Assembly: GCA_017547175.1 (NCBI GenBank)
Contig: JAFYQI010000009.1
Coordinates: 1 to 48,028 of the forward strand
Direction: 5' to 3'
Length of the DNA stretch: 48,028 nt
Origin: Alistipes sp.
Lineage (GTDB): Bacteria; Bacteroidota; Bacteroidia; Bacteroidales; Rikenellaceae
Positions 25,238-32,666 of the stretch are shown in pieces. How positions within the stretch are numbered: position 1 is the stretch's first letter; every line of letters starts with the position of its first letter. The translations under genes were made by a program, and so were the position numbers. A model generated the notes under the pieces. It was not told the DNA's origin. It did not search any database and saw nothing but the letters and a program-made list of their open reading frames with translations.

Positions 25238-25498
25238 TTACTCTGCCAGCGGCATTACGCTCACGTACGACTTGTTCTCACCCTTCTTGCAGAACGTAAC
25301 CGTTCCGTCAACGAGTGCGAACAACGTGTGGTCCTTACCCATACCTACATTCTCACCGGCGTTGTGAACCGTACCACGCTGGCGGACGATGATGTTGCCG
25401 GCCTTAGCGAACTGACCGCCGAACAACTTGATACCGAGTCGCTTGCTCTCCGACTCACGGCCGTTCTTCGAACTACCTACACCCTTCTTGTGTGCCAT
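25238..25498 (-). CDS. rpmA: 50S ribosomal protein L27
   Basis: Protein of 86 residues, full length. [22 protein letters not shown] is the near-invariant N-terminus (no cleavable leader of the Firmicutes type), and [29 protein letters not shown] follows. L27 reaches the peptidyl transferase centre. It lies 27 nt downstream of rplU, the usual rplU-rpmA order, and is closed by the terminator at 25174-25234. Confidence 0.97.
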   Translation of the reverse strand: MAHKKGVGSSKNGRESESKRLGIKLFGGQFAKAGNIIVRQRGTVHNAGENVGMGKDHTLFALVDGTVTFCKKGENKSYVSVMPLAE

Positions 25499-25525
25499 GT
25501 TTTCTTCAGTTTTTTAAGGTTTAAC

Positions 25526-25837
25526 TTACGCAACAATCTCCTCCACGAGAATCTGGGTCAGGTACTGACGGTGACCGTTGCACTTCTGATAACCAGTTCT
25601 ACGCTTCTTCTTGAAGACCAGGACCTTGTCGTCCTTCAGGTGCTTCAGGATCTTGCACTTAACCGAGGCGCCTTCTACTACAGGTGCACCTACCTTTACC
25701 TGACCGTCGTTGTCTGCGAGCAGGACCTTGTCGAAGCTAACGGACGAATCTACGTCGCCCTGGAGACGGTGAACATAGAGCTTGCGACCTTTCTCAGCCT
25801 TAAATTGCTGACCTGCGATTTCTACGATAACGTACAT
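25526..25837 (-). CDS. rplU: 50S ribosomal protein L21
   Basis: Protein of 103 residues. [25 protein letters not shown] and the ending [25 protein letters not shown] are diagnostic of L21, which binds 23S rRNA domain I. The frame is open upstream to 26017, but the ATG at 25837 is the conserved start and a perfect promoter lies between the two. It heads the rplU-rpmA operon. Confidence 0.97.
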   Translation of the reverse strand: MYVIVEIAGQQFKAEKGRKLYVHRLQGDVDSSVSFDKVLLADNDGQVKVGAPVVEGASVKCKILKHLKDDKVLVFKKKRRTGYQKCNGHRQYLTQILVEEIVA

Positions 25838-25877
25838 TGAATTTGAATAGTTCGTGTTAAAAACACAATTTGGACTG

Positions 25878-25909
25878 CAAATATAGAGGCTTTTTATATC
25901 ATAAACAAA
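25878..25909 (-). promoter_or_regulatory. Promoter of rplU-rpmA
   Basis: Exact match on the minus strand: -33 TTTG (25909-25906), 20 nt, -7 TATATTTG (25885-25878). Transcription would start near 25871, about 34 nt before the rplU ATG. Confidence 0.88.
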
Positions 25910-26033
25910 CAATTCGCAAACTTTTTTCGCTGCGAAGAGCGCTCTATTGAGGCTTGATGCGTTCAAAAAGGTTTGCGAGGGGAGCTTTGGCACGCTTTTC
26001 GTCGCTGTGGTCCGCACTTCAAACCGAATTTTT

Positions 26034-26396
26034 ATGGCGCGAATCTTGATCTTTTCGACCGATGACCTCCTTACCGAGCTGGTGCGCTCGGCGCTGATGG
26101 GGTTGGGTGCCGAGATCCGTACGGCTGCTGATTATGCGGCTTTTCTTCGTTTGAGTGGACGCATGGTCTTCGATCTGGTGCTGGTGCTCGAAACTGCCCC
26201 CTTTTGGGGCGGAAGATCGCTCTTTCGCAGGTTGCGCCCACGGCCCCTGCTGCGCCCCGAGATCTACGTGGTGGCGTGGCATCAGGCCGATGAAACGGTG
26301 CTTGGAATGTTGGAGTGTGGTGTAGATCAGTATATGACCTTCCCGCTCAATTTGGCACGTCTGCGCGCCAAGGTTATAACGGCTCTTTATCGATGA
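26034..26396 (+). CDS. Degenerate response-regulator receiver (pseudo-receiver) protein
   Basis: Protein of 120 residues, a single domain with the alternating strand/helix pattern of CheY-type receivers: [20 protein letters not shown], then [15 protein letters not shown], then [12 protein letters not shown], then [19 protein letters not shown]. The acidic pair survives (STDD, 10-11). The phospho-acceptor Asp position is Leu52, the conserved Thr/Ser strand reads VVAW, and the Lys before Pro is Phe103 (TFP instead of TKP). Phosphorylation is therefore unlikely, and a protein-binding role is inferred. The start ATG at 26034 matches the receiver start; the frame is open to 25947. The stop overlaps the next gene by ATGA (26393-26396). 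Confidence 0.7.
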   Translation: MARILIFSTDDLLTELVRSALMGLGAEIRTAADYAAFLRLSGRMVFDLVLVLETAPFWGGRSLFRRLRPRPLLRPEIYVVAWHQADETVLGMLECGVDQYMTFPLNLARLRAKVITALYR

Positions 26397-27337
26397 ACGG
26401 GTGGTTTGAATGGCTCTTTGTTGGGGCGGTTGCCGTAGGGTGCATCTACCTGTCGATCTTGTTGTGCGATGCGACGTTGCAGCGTCGGCGTGCTGCTCGA
26501 GAAGGGTTGCTGATGCGCCGTTCGGTGAGTGATTTGGTGCGTATGATGGTGGGTGAGGAGCGATCGATTCCGCGGCTGTCGCTCGATCGGGCGGTACGGC
26601 ATCGACTGCTGCTTGGTGAACTGATTGCAAGGCTTACGGCTGCCGTCTATGGGTGCGATCCATTCCCCTTGGCAAAGTTGTTGTGTCGATCAAAGGTCGA
26701 TCGCGCCTTGTTGCGTATCGCCAAGCGTACGCGCGGCCTGCGTCGTGCCTGTGCGCTGAAACTTTTGGCCGATCTGCCCTCTTTCGAATTGGTGGTGCGG
26801 ACCGTGGCTCGTTACCGTGATGATGCATCGCGCGAGGTGCGTTTTGCGGTCCTTTTGGTGGAGACGGCCTCCGACCCGCATCGGGTGTTGCAGCGGATCG
26901 CCGATTACGAGGAGCCGTTGTCGCGGTGTGAGGTGGCCGAACTGCTTCATCTGCTGCGTCGCGGGTTGCTCCCGATCGCCTATCGCCCTTTGTTGGAGTC
27001 CGAGAATGGCAATCTGCAACGGCTGGGGGTGGTGCTTGTCGAACTCTTTGCCATCGAGGAGGCCGATCGTTTGTTGTTGCCTCTGATCGCCTCGCAGGAT
27101 CGGGAGTTGGCTGCTTGGGCTTTTCGAGCCTATTATTTGTTGCACAGACCGTTGCGACGTAAAGAGGTGGTTGCTTATGTACGCCAAATGGACAGGATTG
27201 ATCGGTGTATATTGATGCGTTCGTTGGCCCTCGCAGGATATACCGAAAGTCAGGCTCGGTGGCTCTTTGGTGAGAAGTTGATGCCCCGTTACGGGGCTTT
27301 GGTTGCTTCGTTCAAACGCTCGCTGGTATGTGGATGA
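26393..27337 (+). CDS. Membrane-anchored helical-repeat (HEAT-like) protein, function unknown
   Basis: Protein of 314 residues. One N-terminal membrane helix (about residues 8-26, VGAVAVGCIYLSILL) is followed by a basic juxtamembrane stretch (QRRRAAREGLLMRR). The rest is almost entirely amphipathic helices rich in Leu, Arg and Ala, with repeating blocks such as RRACALKLLADLPSFELV, SREVRFAVLLVET and NLQRLGVVLVELFAIEEADRLLLPLI, similar to HEAT repeats. No catalytic motif is seen. It would be a cytoplasmic scaffold tethered to the inner membrane. The start is set by the ATGA overlap with the pseudo-receiver, and its end overlaps the pseudo-glycosyltransferase, so the three proteins are translationally coupled. 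Confidence 0.7.
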   Translation: MNGWFEWLFVGAVAVGCIYLSILLCDATLQRRRAAREGLLMRRSVSDLVRMMVGEERSIPRLSLDRAVRHRLLLGELIARLTAAVYGCDPFPLAKLLCRSKVDRALLRIAKRTRGLRRACALKLLADLPSFELVVRTVARYRDDASREVRFAVLLVETASDPHRVLQRIADYEEPLSRCEVAELLHLLRRGLLPIAYRPLLESENGNLQRLGVVLVELFAIEEADRLLLPLIASQDRELAAWAFRAYYLLHRPLRRKEVVAYVRQMDRIDRCILMRSLALAGYTESQARWLFGEKLMPRYGALVASFKRSLVCG

Positions 27338-28191
27338 TGTGGGGTGTGCTGATTGTCGCAGTGGTCGTGGCCGGGTTGCGCTGGCAGCTGGCCGAGCGGG
27401 CGGATGATCGTCGCAGATGGCTCGATCGCATGTATGGGGCTCGTAGCGGCACTTTGGGTGTCGGGATCTCGGCCCTTGTGGTGGGTGAACAGCGGCTCGA
27501 ACGGTGTGAAGCGTTGTTGGAGGAGGAGTATGCACCCTTCGAAGTGGTGCTCATCCTCAACTTTGAGCGTTCGCTTACGTTGGTGGAGGATCTGCATCAA
27601 CGTTACCATTTGATACGGGTGGAGTATCACCCTTCGGGAGAGTTCCCGGTGAGAGGGGTGCAGGGACTCTATCGTTCCCGTAAACGGCGCTTTCGGCGCT
27701 TGGTGGTGGTCGATTGCCGTGCTCCAGGTGAGCGAGCAGCCCTCGATGTGGGGGCCGATGTCGCCTCCTACGACTACCTGCTGCCTCTGCGTCGCCACGA
27801 GCAGTTGGTGCCGGGCGGTGTGGCTCGCTTGGCGACGGAATTGGCCCGGCAGCCACTCAATGGGGTCGATCAACTGATTTATGCACCCATGTTGCGCTGT
27901 CTGGTGTGGCATCGTGCTGCGTTGATGCGAGTGGGCGGTTTTCCCTGTAGGCGCAGCAGCTTGACGCTCTCGGCTCGTCGTGTGGTGGTGTGGGAGCGCT
28001 ATCTGCGAGGTTACACCTGCTTGGGTGGATGGTGCTCGGCGATCCTGCTGACGCTACTCCTGCTGCTGGTCGGGGTTGTGGTGTGGCTCCAGTGTGGCAC
28101 CTGGTTCCCGTTGGCGGCTTGGGGAGTGGTGTTGCTCTTTGTGGTGTTGTGCCGTGCGCGGATTCGGCAGTTGGATCGTTTGCAATTGTGA
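27328..28191 (+). CDS. Degenerate GT2-like membrane protein (pseudo-glycosyltransferase)
   Basis: Protein of 287 residues. A membrane helix is at 5-18 and two more near 236-256 and 259-276. The central part follows the GT-A fold of family 2 glycosyltransferases: APFEVVLILNFERSLTLV matches the strand that normally carries the nucleotide-binding Asp, RRLVVVDCRAPGERAALDVG (125-142) resembles the DxD/acceptor region, and DYLLPL and MRVGGF are retained. The key acidic residues (VDDGSTD, DxD, QxxRW) are absent, so I infer loss of transferase activity. The start may be the ATG at 27328 or 27334; the latter gives an ATGA overlap like the previous junction. No terminator is obvious after it. Confidence 0.65.
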   Translation: MWMMWGVLIVAVVVAGLRWQLAERADDRRRWLDRMYGARSGTLGVGISALVVGEQRLERCEALLEEEYAPFEVVLILNFERSLTLVEDLHQRYHLIRVEYHPSGEFPVRGVQGLYRSRKRRFRRLVVVDCRAPGERAALDVGADVASYDYLLPLRRHEQLVPGGVARLATELARQPLNGVDQLIYAPMLRCLVWHRAALMRVGGFPCRRSSLTLSARRVVVWERYLRGYTCLGGWCSAILLTLLLLLVGVVVWLQCGTWFPLAAWGVVLLFVVLCRARIRQLDRLQL

Positions 28192-28279
28192 AATCGTTCT
28201 AAGTGTCGCTATCGTTGTTCGAAAAGGAATAGATTGGAAAAAAATGGCGACAAAACGAGGGAATATGCTAAAAAATGAT

Positions 28280-28287
28280 TAACTTTA
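28280..28287 (+). promoter_or_regulatory. Predicted -7 box of cysQ
   Basis: TAACTTTA matches TAnnTTTG in seven of eight positions. It lies only 14 nt before the ATG at 28302, so the leader would be very short and the true start could be the ATG at 28326. Confidence 0.4.
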
Positions 28288-28301
28288 CTACATCTTAAAA
28301 T

Positions 28302-29171
28302 ATGAATGGACTAAAAAACAAACGCATGATAGATACTCAGGTAAATGCCATCTTGATGCCCGCGATGTTTAATGCTGCCGTCCGTGCCGGAGCGGCCATT
28401 ATGAAGATTCACGGTCATAAAGATGACTACGACATTACCCTTAAAAGTGACAAAACCCCCATTACCGTAGCCGATCGCACGGCCCATCGTACTATCCGCG
28501 AGGCGCTGGGTCATACGCGTATTCCGATCTTGAGCGAAGAGGGGCGCGAGATGCGCTACGACGAACGTTGTAATTGGGAACTCTATTGGTTGGTTGATCC
28601 GCTCGACGGCACGGCCGAATTTATCGAAGGTTATAACGAGTTTACGGTTAATATCGCGCTGATGGAGAATAACCGTTGTATTGCGGCGGTGATCTATGTG
28701 CCCTATTTTGAGAAGATGTACATCGCGGGTAAGGGTCGAGGAGCCTTCTTGAAACGGGGGGTCAAACCCGATGCCGAGGCGGCGTACGACTATATGCAGA
28801 TCGTAAGCGATTGGTCACCGCTCCCCTTGACGCAGGAGCGCCCCGTTCGCAATTTCCGAGTGGCTCTGTCGCGTCGTCATCGTACCGAGGAGACCTATGC
28901 CCATGTAGATCGTCTGCGTGCAGGCCATCCTGACCTTGAGATTGTTGAGCAGGGTTCATCCTATAAGTTTTGTATGTTGGCGGAAGGTACGGTCGATTAT
29001 TACGTCCGTACGACGCATACCTATGAATGGGATACGGCTGCCGGTGAGTTGATTTTGGCCGAGGCCGGTGGAAAAACCTACACCCTGCCCGAGGCGGGTG
29101 CGTTGAAATACAACGAAGAGAATCTGCACAATCCCTGGTTCTGCTGCGAATCGAAGTTTTTTACAGCATAA
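28302..29171 (+). CDS. cysQ: 3'(2'),5'-bisphosphate nucleotidase CysQ (inositol monophosphatase family)
   Basis: Protein of 289 residues. The metal-binding motifs of the Li-sensitive phosphatase family are intact: the Glu pair ILSEEG (79-80), VDPLDGTAEFIEG (98-110) and the C-terminal EWDTAAGELIL. The AEF after DPLDGT is the CysQ pattern (usually KEF). The enzyme removes the 3'-phosphate from adenosine 3',5'-bisphosphate left by sulfate assimilation and sulfation. No sulfate genes are in the window, so the role here may be general pAp recycling. The N-terminal eight residues are doubtful because the predicted promoter is very close. A hairpin terminator follows at 29193. Confidence 0.9.
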   Translation: MNGLKNKRMIDTQVNAILMPAMFNAAVRAGAAIMKIHGHKDDYDITLKSDKTPITVADRTAHRTIREALGHTRIPILSEEGREMRYDERCNWELYWLVDPLDGTAEFIEGYNEFTVNIALMENNRCIAAVIYVPYFEKMYIAGKGRGAFLKRGVKPDAEAAYDYMQIVSDWSPLPLTQERPVRNFRVALSRRHRTEETYAHVDRLRAGHPDLEIVEQGSSYKFCMLAEGTVDYYVRTTHTYEWDTAAGELILAEAGGKTYTLPEAGALKYNEENLHNPWFCCESKFFTA

Positions 29172-29192
29172 GCGATCTGACTGCTTAGGGCG

Positions 29193-29227
29193 AGAGTCTG
29201 TTCCGAAAGGGGCAGGCTCTTGTTGTA
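29193..29227 (+). terminator. Terminator of cysQ
   Basis: AGAGTCTGTTCC, loop GAAA, GGGGCAGGCTCT (29193-29220) forms a stem with a few G-T pairs, followed by TTGTTGT. It lies between cysQ and the convergent small membrane protein gene. Confidence 0.65.
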
Positions 29228-29256
29228 TAGTAATGGGAATCAGGGGCGGCTGAACG

Positions 29257-29523
29257 TTATTTGCGCGCCTCTTCAATGTCGCATGCGCCGCAGTTGCCCG
29301 AGCAGCCCTGCAAAGGTGAAGCCTCTTCCGAGCAGCTGGCCGAGCCGTCCATCTCGCGGGTCTCCTGCACCGCGCATTTGATGCCCAAACGCTGCATGTC
29401 CTTGTTGGTCGAGATCTCCGAATCGATATGGTGTCCCTTAATCATCAGCGTAAGTGACAATCCCAACACGAAAAAACCGACCGCCAAGATCGAAATTCCT
29501 ACAACTATCAACCAGCCAGGCAT
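29257..29523 (-). CDS. Small membrane protein with Cys-rich tail
   Basis: Protein of 88 residues. It starts at the ATG 29523 (MPGWLIVVGISILAVGFF), giving one membrane helix over about residues 4-28. A hydrophilic middle (MIKGHHIDSEISTNKDMQRLGIKC) is followed by a Cys-rich end (SCSEEASPLQGCSGNCGACDIEEARK), with CxxxCxxC spacing that could bind a metal or Fe-S cluster. I have seen similar uncharacterised membrane proteins in Bacteroidales but know no function. The frame is open upstream to 29730 only because the repeat element is free of stops. A perfect promoter lies 43 nt upstream. Confidence 0.75.
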   Translation of the reverse strand: MPGWLIVVGISILAVGFFVLGLSLTLMIKGHHIDSEISTNKDMQRLGIKCAVQETREMDGSASCSEEASPLQGCSGNCGACDIEEARK

Positions 29524-29549
29524 CTTTTTGAATTTTTTATAAGTATATA

Positions 29550-29581
29550 TTTGGGCTTTCCGCTGCAAATTTATACATTTG
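29550..29581 (+). promoter_or_regulatory. Promoter of the trkA operon
   Basis: -33 TTTG (29550-29553), 20 nt, exact -7 TACATTTG (29574-29581). Transcription would start near 29588 and run through the palindromic element before reaching the trkA ATG at 29828, giving a ~240-nt leader. It overlaps the opposing promoter at 29566-29597. Confidence 0.75.
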
Positions 29582-29597
29582 TAGATTAAAATGCAAA
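29566..29597 (-). promoter_or_regulatory. Promoter of the small Cys-rich membrane protein
   Basis: -33 TTTG (29597-29594), 20 nt, exact -7 TAAATTTG (29573-29566) on the minus strand. Transcription would start near 29559, about 36 nt before the ATG at 29523. Its -7 box ends one base from the opposing -7 box, so only one polymerase can bind at a time. Confidence 0.8.
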
Positions 29598-29619
29598 AAT
29601 GTTGCCTTTGGGTTGAGCA

Positions 29620-29739
29620 AGAACCCGCCTGCGAGGTCTTTTCTGCGTTACGCTCGTTTTGCAATTGCTCACATACGCCAAGTATGCTCTGCATTGCAAA
29701 ACTTCGCAAGCCTTGAAAAGCCACTCGCAATCGGGTTCT
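29620..29739 (+). repeat. Long palindromic element, copy 2 (trkA 5' leader)
   Basis: A ~120-nt hairpin. AGAACCCG (29620-29627) pairs with CGGGTTCT (29732-29739), GCGAG (29631-29635) with CTCGC (29724-29728), CTTTTC (29638-29643) with GAAAAG (29715-29720), and TTTTGCAAT (29657-29665) with ATTGCAAAA (29693-29701). The tip is TGCTCACATAC-GCCAA-GTATGCTCTGCA. The boxes TGCGTTACGCTCG and TCGCAAGCCTTG sit between the two inner stems. The same boxes occur in copy 1 (23061-23186), whose stems differ but are still complementary. The downstream gene is trkA. Confidence 0.85.
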
Positions 29740-29760
29740 GAAAGGTAGTGCTGCTTTCGG

Positions 29761-29797
29761 CCTTTAGTTGCCTTTAGCACCCTTTAGCCACCCTTAA
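29761..29797 (+). repeat. 10-bp tandem repeat upstream of trkA
   Basis: CCTTTAGTTG, CCTTTAGCAC, CCTTTAGCCA and the partial CCCTTAAAAA follow each other with an exact 10-bp period. It lies between the palindromic element and the trkA start, inside the predicted leader. It could be a protein-binding array or chance low complexity. Confidence 0.6.
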
Positions 29798-29827
29798 AAA
29801 CCTTTTTTGCAGAAAAACCGAAAAAAT

Positions 29828-31165
29828 ATGAAAATCGTCATTGCAGGAGCCGGTGAGATGGGTAGCCACCTCGCCAAAATGTTGAGCGGAAACAACCACG
29901 ACATCACGGTGGTGGATAGCGATCCGAAATTGCTCTCGGAGGTCGCATCGTTGGCCGATGTGATTACCGTCGAGGGTGATTCGACGACGTTGGCCGTCCT
30001 GCGCAGGGCTGCTGTCAGACGGTGTGATCTCTTTATTGCTGTGAATCACGAGGAGAACGACAACATCGTGGCGGCCATGTTGGCCAAAAAACTCGGAGCC
30101 AAGAAGTCGATCGCCCGCATCGACAACAATGAGTACCTCGAGCCGAACAACAAGGAGATGTTTATCGACATGGGTATCGACTACCTCTTCTATCCCGAAA
30201 AGATTGCGGCTCGTGAGGTAATCAATCTGCTGGGACACACCTCGACTACCGAATTTGTCGATTTCTCGAGCGGAAAACTCTCGTTGGCGGTCTTCCACCT
30301 GGAGGCTAACTCGCCCCTTGTCGGGCAGGCACCGACGGGACGTGTCGAGGGTGAGCAGCTTGCCTATCGTACGGTGGCTATCACACGCGACGGGCATACC
30401 ATCATTCCGAGCGACGAGGAGCGCTTCATCGAGGGTGATGGCGCCTACATCATTGCCCGCCACGATGCCATTCAGCAGGTGATGGAGCTTTCGGGGCAAA
30501 AGAGTATTGCGGTGAAGAATATGATGATCCTGGGCGGTTCGCGCATTGGTGTACGCGTCGCGATGGAGCTGCAGGAGGAGATCAATATCAAACTGGTCGA
30601 TTACAACGCCGAGAAGGCCTACCGTTTGGCGGAGCTGCTCGATAAGACGCTGATCATCAACGAGGATGGTCGCAATACGGAGGCTATGCTCGAAGAGGGC
30701 CTTTCGAATATGGATGCCTTTGTGGCGGTAACGGGACGTAGCGAAACGAATATCCTGGCTGCCATGTTGGCCAAGCGCATGGGTGTCAAGAAGGTGATCG
30801 CCGAGGTCGAAAACCTCAATTACATCAACCTGGCCGAGTCCATGGGTATCGATACGATCATCAATAAGAAACTTGTGACGGCTTCGAATATCTTCCGCTT
30901 CACGATGTCGACCGATGTGCAGGCCATCAAGTGCCTCACGGGTAGTGAAGCCGAGGTGTTGGAATTTATTGTCAAACCCAACTCGCCGGCCACCAAGGCG
31001 CGTATTCGAGATCTGGGGCTGCCAACCGATGTGATTCTGGGTGGCATAGTGCGTGGTGATAAGGTCTTTATTGCCGAAGGCGGCATGGAGATCAAACCTT
31101 ACGATCGCGTGGTGGTATTCTCGATGCCGGCATCGGTAGGCAAGGTGGGCTACTATTTTAACTAA
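29828..31165 (+). CDS. trkA: Trk potassium uptake regulatory protein TrkA
   Basis: Protein of 445 residues with two tandem RCK modules. The first NAD-binding start is MKIVIAGAGEMGSHLAKML, with Asp of VVDSD after the second strand. The second module begins near residue 230 (NMMILGGSRIGVRVAMEL). Each is followed by a TrkA-C-like domain (FHLEANSPLVGQ and EFIVKPNSPATKARI). TrkA gates the TrkH/TrkG potassium channel in response to nucleotides. trkH is not adjacent or anywhere in the window, which is unusual for Bacteroidales. An upstream TTG at 29807 is less likely than the ATG at 29828. It leads a long co-directional run to 36838. Confidence 0.95.
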   Translation: MKIVIAGAGEMGSHLAKMLSGNNHDITVVDSDPKLLSEVASLADVITVEGDSTTLAVLRRAAVRRCDLFIAVNHEENDNIVAAMLAKKLGAKKSIARIDNNEYLEPNNKEMFIDMGIDYLFYPEKIAAREVINLLGHTSTTEFVDFSSGKLSLAVFHLEANSPLVGQAPTGRVEGEQLAYRTVAITRDGHTIIPSDEERFIEGDGAYIIARHDAIQQVMELSGQKSIAVKNMMILGGSRIGVRVAMELQEEINIKLVDYNAEKAYRLAELLDKTLIINEDGRNTEAMLEEGLSNMDAFVAVTGRSETNILAAMLAKRMGVKKVIAEVENLNYINLAESMGIDTIINKKLVTASNIFRFTMSTDVQAIKCLTGSEAEVLEFIVKPNSPATKARIRDLGLPTDVILGGIVRGDKVFIAEGGMEIKPYDRVVVFSMPASVGKVGYYFN

Positions 31166-31174
31166 CGAACGATT

Positions 31175-32647
31175 ATGTCGCTGACAACCAAACTTTTTCG
31201 CCATTATCTCGACTACCGTCTGCGTCGGATCGACTATTTTCGTCGCCATCCGATTGAGGTACAGCAGGCGCAGTTGCGTCTGCGTCTTGCGCAAGGACGA
31301 CGTTGCGCTTTTGGTCGTGACCACGGGTTGGATCGAGTAAAGACGGCCGAAGAGTTTGCGCGTCAGGTCCCTTGTTACGATTACGAGCGTTTTAAACCTT
31401 ATGTGGAGCGGATGTTCGGGGGTGAAAAGTCGGTGACAGCCCCTGGAAAAGTTACCCTCTATGCTCGCTCTTCGGGAACAACCTCCGACCGTAGTAAATA
31501 CATTCCCATTACGCGTCATTCGATTTTGTGGAATCATACGCTCGGTATGCGCGATGTGGTGGGACTCTATCTGGATGCCTATCCCGCTTCGCGCCTCTTG
31601 AAGGGACGCACCTTGACCTTGGGTGGCAACTGCTTTGTGGAGGAGGGTAATCTGGTGGGTGATTTGTCGGCCCTGTTGCTGCACGAAACGACGCATTGGG
31701 GTATGTCGATGCGAGCTCCCAGTATTGCGACGGCGCTGTTGAAAGATTTCGACGAGAAGATCAATCGCATTGCCGATGAGTGTGCCTCGCAGCACATCAC
31801 CGCCTTTGCCGGTGTGCCGTCGTGGAATCTGGAGTTGATGCGCCGTGTTTTGGAACGTACGGGTAAAAAGCACCTTTTGGAGGTGTGGCCCGACATGGAG
31901 TTGTTCCTCCACGGTGGTGTGGAGTTTGCCCCCTATCGACAGGCCTATCGGGAGTTGATCCCCTCCGACCAGATGCACTATATGGAGACCTACAACGCAT
32001 CGGAGGGCTTCTTTGCCGCAGCCGATGATCCGACGCGTGATGATATGCTCCTGATGCTCGACTACGGAACCTACTACGAATTCCGCGAGGGCGATCGCAT
32101 CGTGCCGCTCGAGGGTGTGGAGTGTGGCAAGACCTATGCTATGTTGATCACCTCCGATAACGGCTTGTGGCGTTACGAGATTGGTGATACGGTCACCTTT
32201 ACCTCGACCGATCCCTACCGCATCCGATTTGCAGGGCGTACGCGTCAATTTATCAATGTCTTTGGTGAGGAGTTGATTGTCGATAATGCCGATCGGGCGT
32301 TGACGATGGCCTGCCAACAGACCGGAGCCGTGGTAACCGAATATACGGTTGCGCCCTGCTATATGTCGATTGAGCACCAGGGCGCACATGAGTGGATTGT
32401 CGAATTTGAGGTCGAACCCGATTCGCTCGACCACTTTGCTGAGGCGTTGGATCAGGCGTTGCGCAGTGTCAATTCGGACTACGACGCGAAGCGTCACTCA
32501 ACGATCGAGCGTCAACACCTGACCGTTGTCAAGCGTGGATTCTTCCTCGAATGGCTGAAGAATCGCCACAAAAACAAGGTGCCGCGTTTGGCCAACGATC
32601 GTCGCATTGCCGATGAGCTACATGCTGTCATGAAGCAAGAGAAGTAA
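31175..32647 (+). CDS. GH3-family adenylating/acyl-acid-amido synthetase-like protein
   Basis: Protein of 490 residues of the GH3 family, best known for plant enzymes that conjugate auxin or jasmonate to amino acids. The ATP-binding motif TLYARSSGTTSDRSKYIP is at about 95-111, YMETYNASEGFFA near 275 and WRYEIGDTVTF near 335, all matching the ANL-type adenylation core of GH3 proteins. The C-terminal part includes NSDYDAKR and HLTVVKRGFFLEWL. Bacterial members have no established substrate known to me; adenylation of a carboxylic acid followed by amide formation is the family-based inference. It starts 9 nt after trkA and precedes the kinase gene by 19 nt. Confidence 0.85.
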   Translation: MSLTTKLFRHYLDYRLRRIDYFRRHPIEVQQAQLRLRLAQGRRCAFGRDHGLDRVKTAEEFARQVPCYDYERFKPYVERMFGGEKSVTAPGKVTLYARSSGTTSDRSKYIPITRHSILWNHTLGMRDVVGLYLDAYPASRLLKGRTLTLGGNCFVEEGNLVGDLSALLLHETTHWGMSMRAPSIATALLKDFDEKINRIADECASQHITAFAGVPSWNLELMRRVLERTGKKHLLEVWPDMELFLHGGVEFAPYRQAYRELIPSDQMHYMETYNASEGFFAAADDPTRDDMLLMLDYGTYYEFREGDRIVPLEGVECGKTYAMLITSDNGLWRYEIGDTVTFTSTDPYRIRFAGRTRQFINVFGEELIVDNADRALTMACQQTGAVVTEYTVAPCYMSIEHQGAHEWIVEFEVEPDSLDHFAEALDQALRSVNSDYDAKRHSTIERQHLTVVKRGFFLEWLKNRHKNKVPRLANDRRIADELHAVMKQEK

Positions 32648-32666
32648 AAAAATAAATCGAAGTACC

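Noticed and set aside
29524..29730. N-terminal extension of the small Cys-rich membrane protein through the palindromic repeat
   Set aside because: The extension would be read from non-coding repeat DNA and across its own promoter; the ATG at 29523 gives a clean membrane helix.
29774..32497. 907-codon open frame on the - strand opposite trkA and the GH3 gene
   Set aside because: It crosses two well-supported genes antisense, has no recognisable motif, and would begin inside the second gene.
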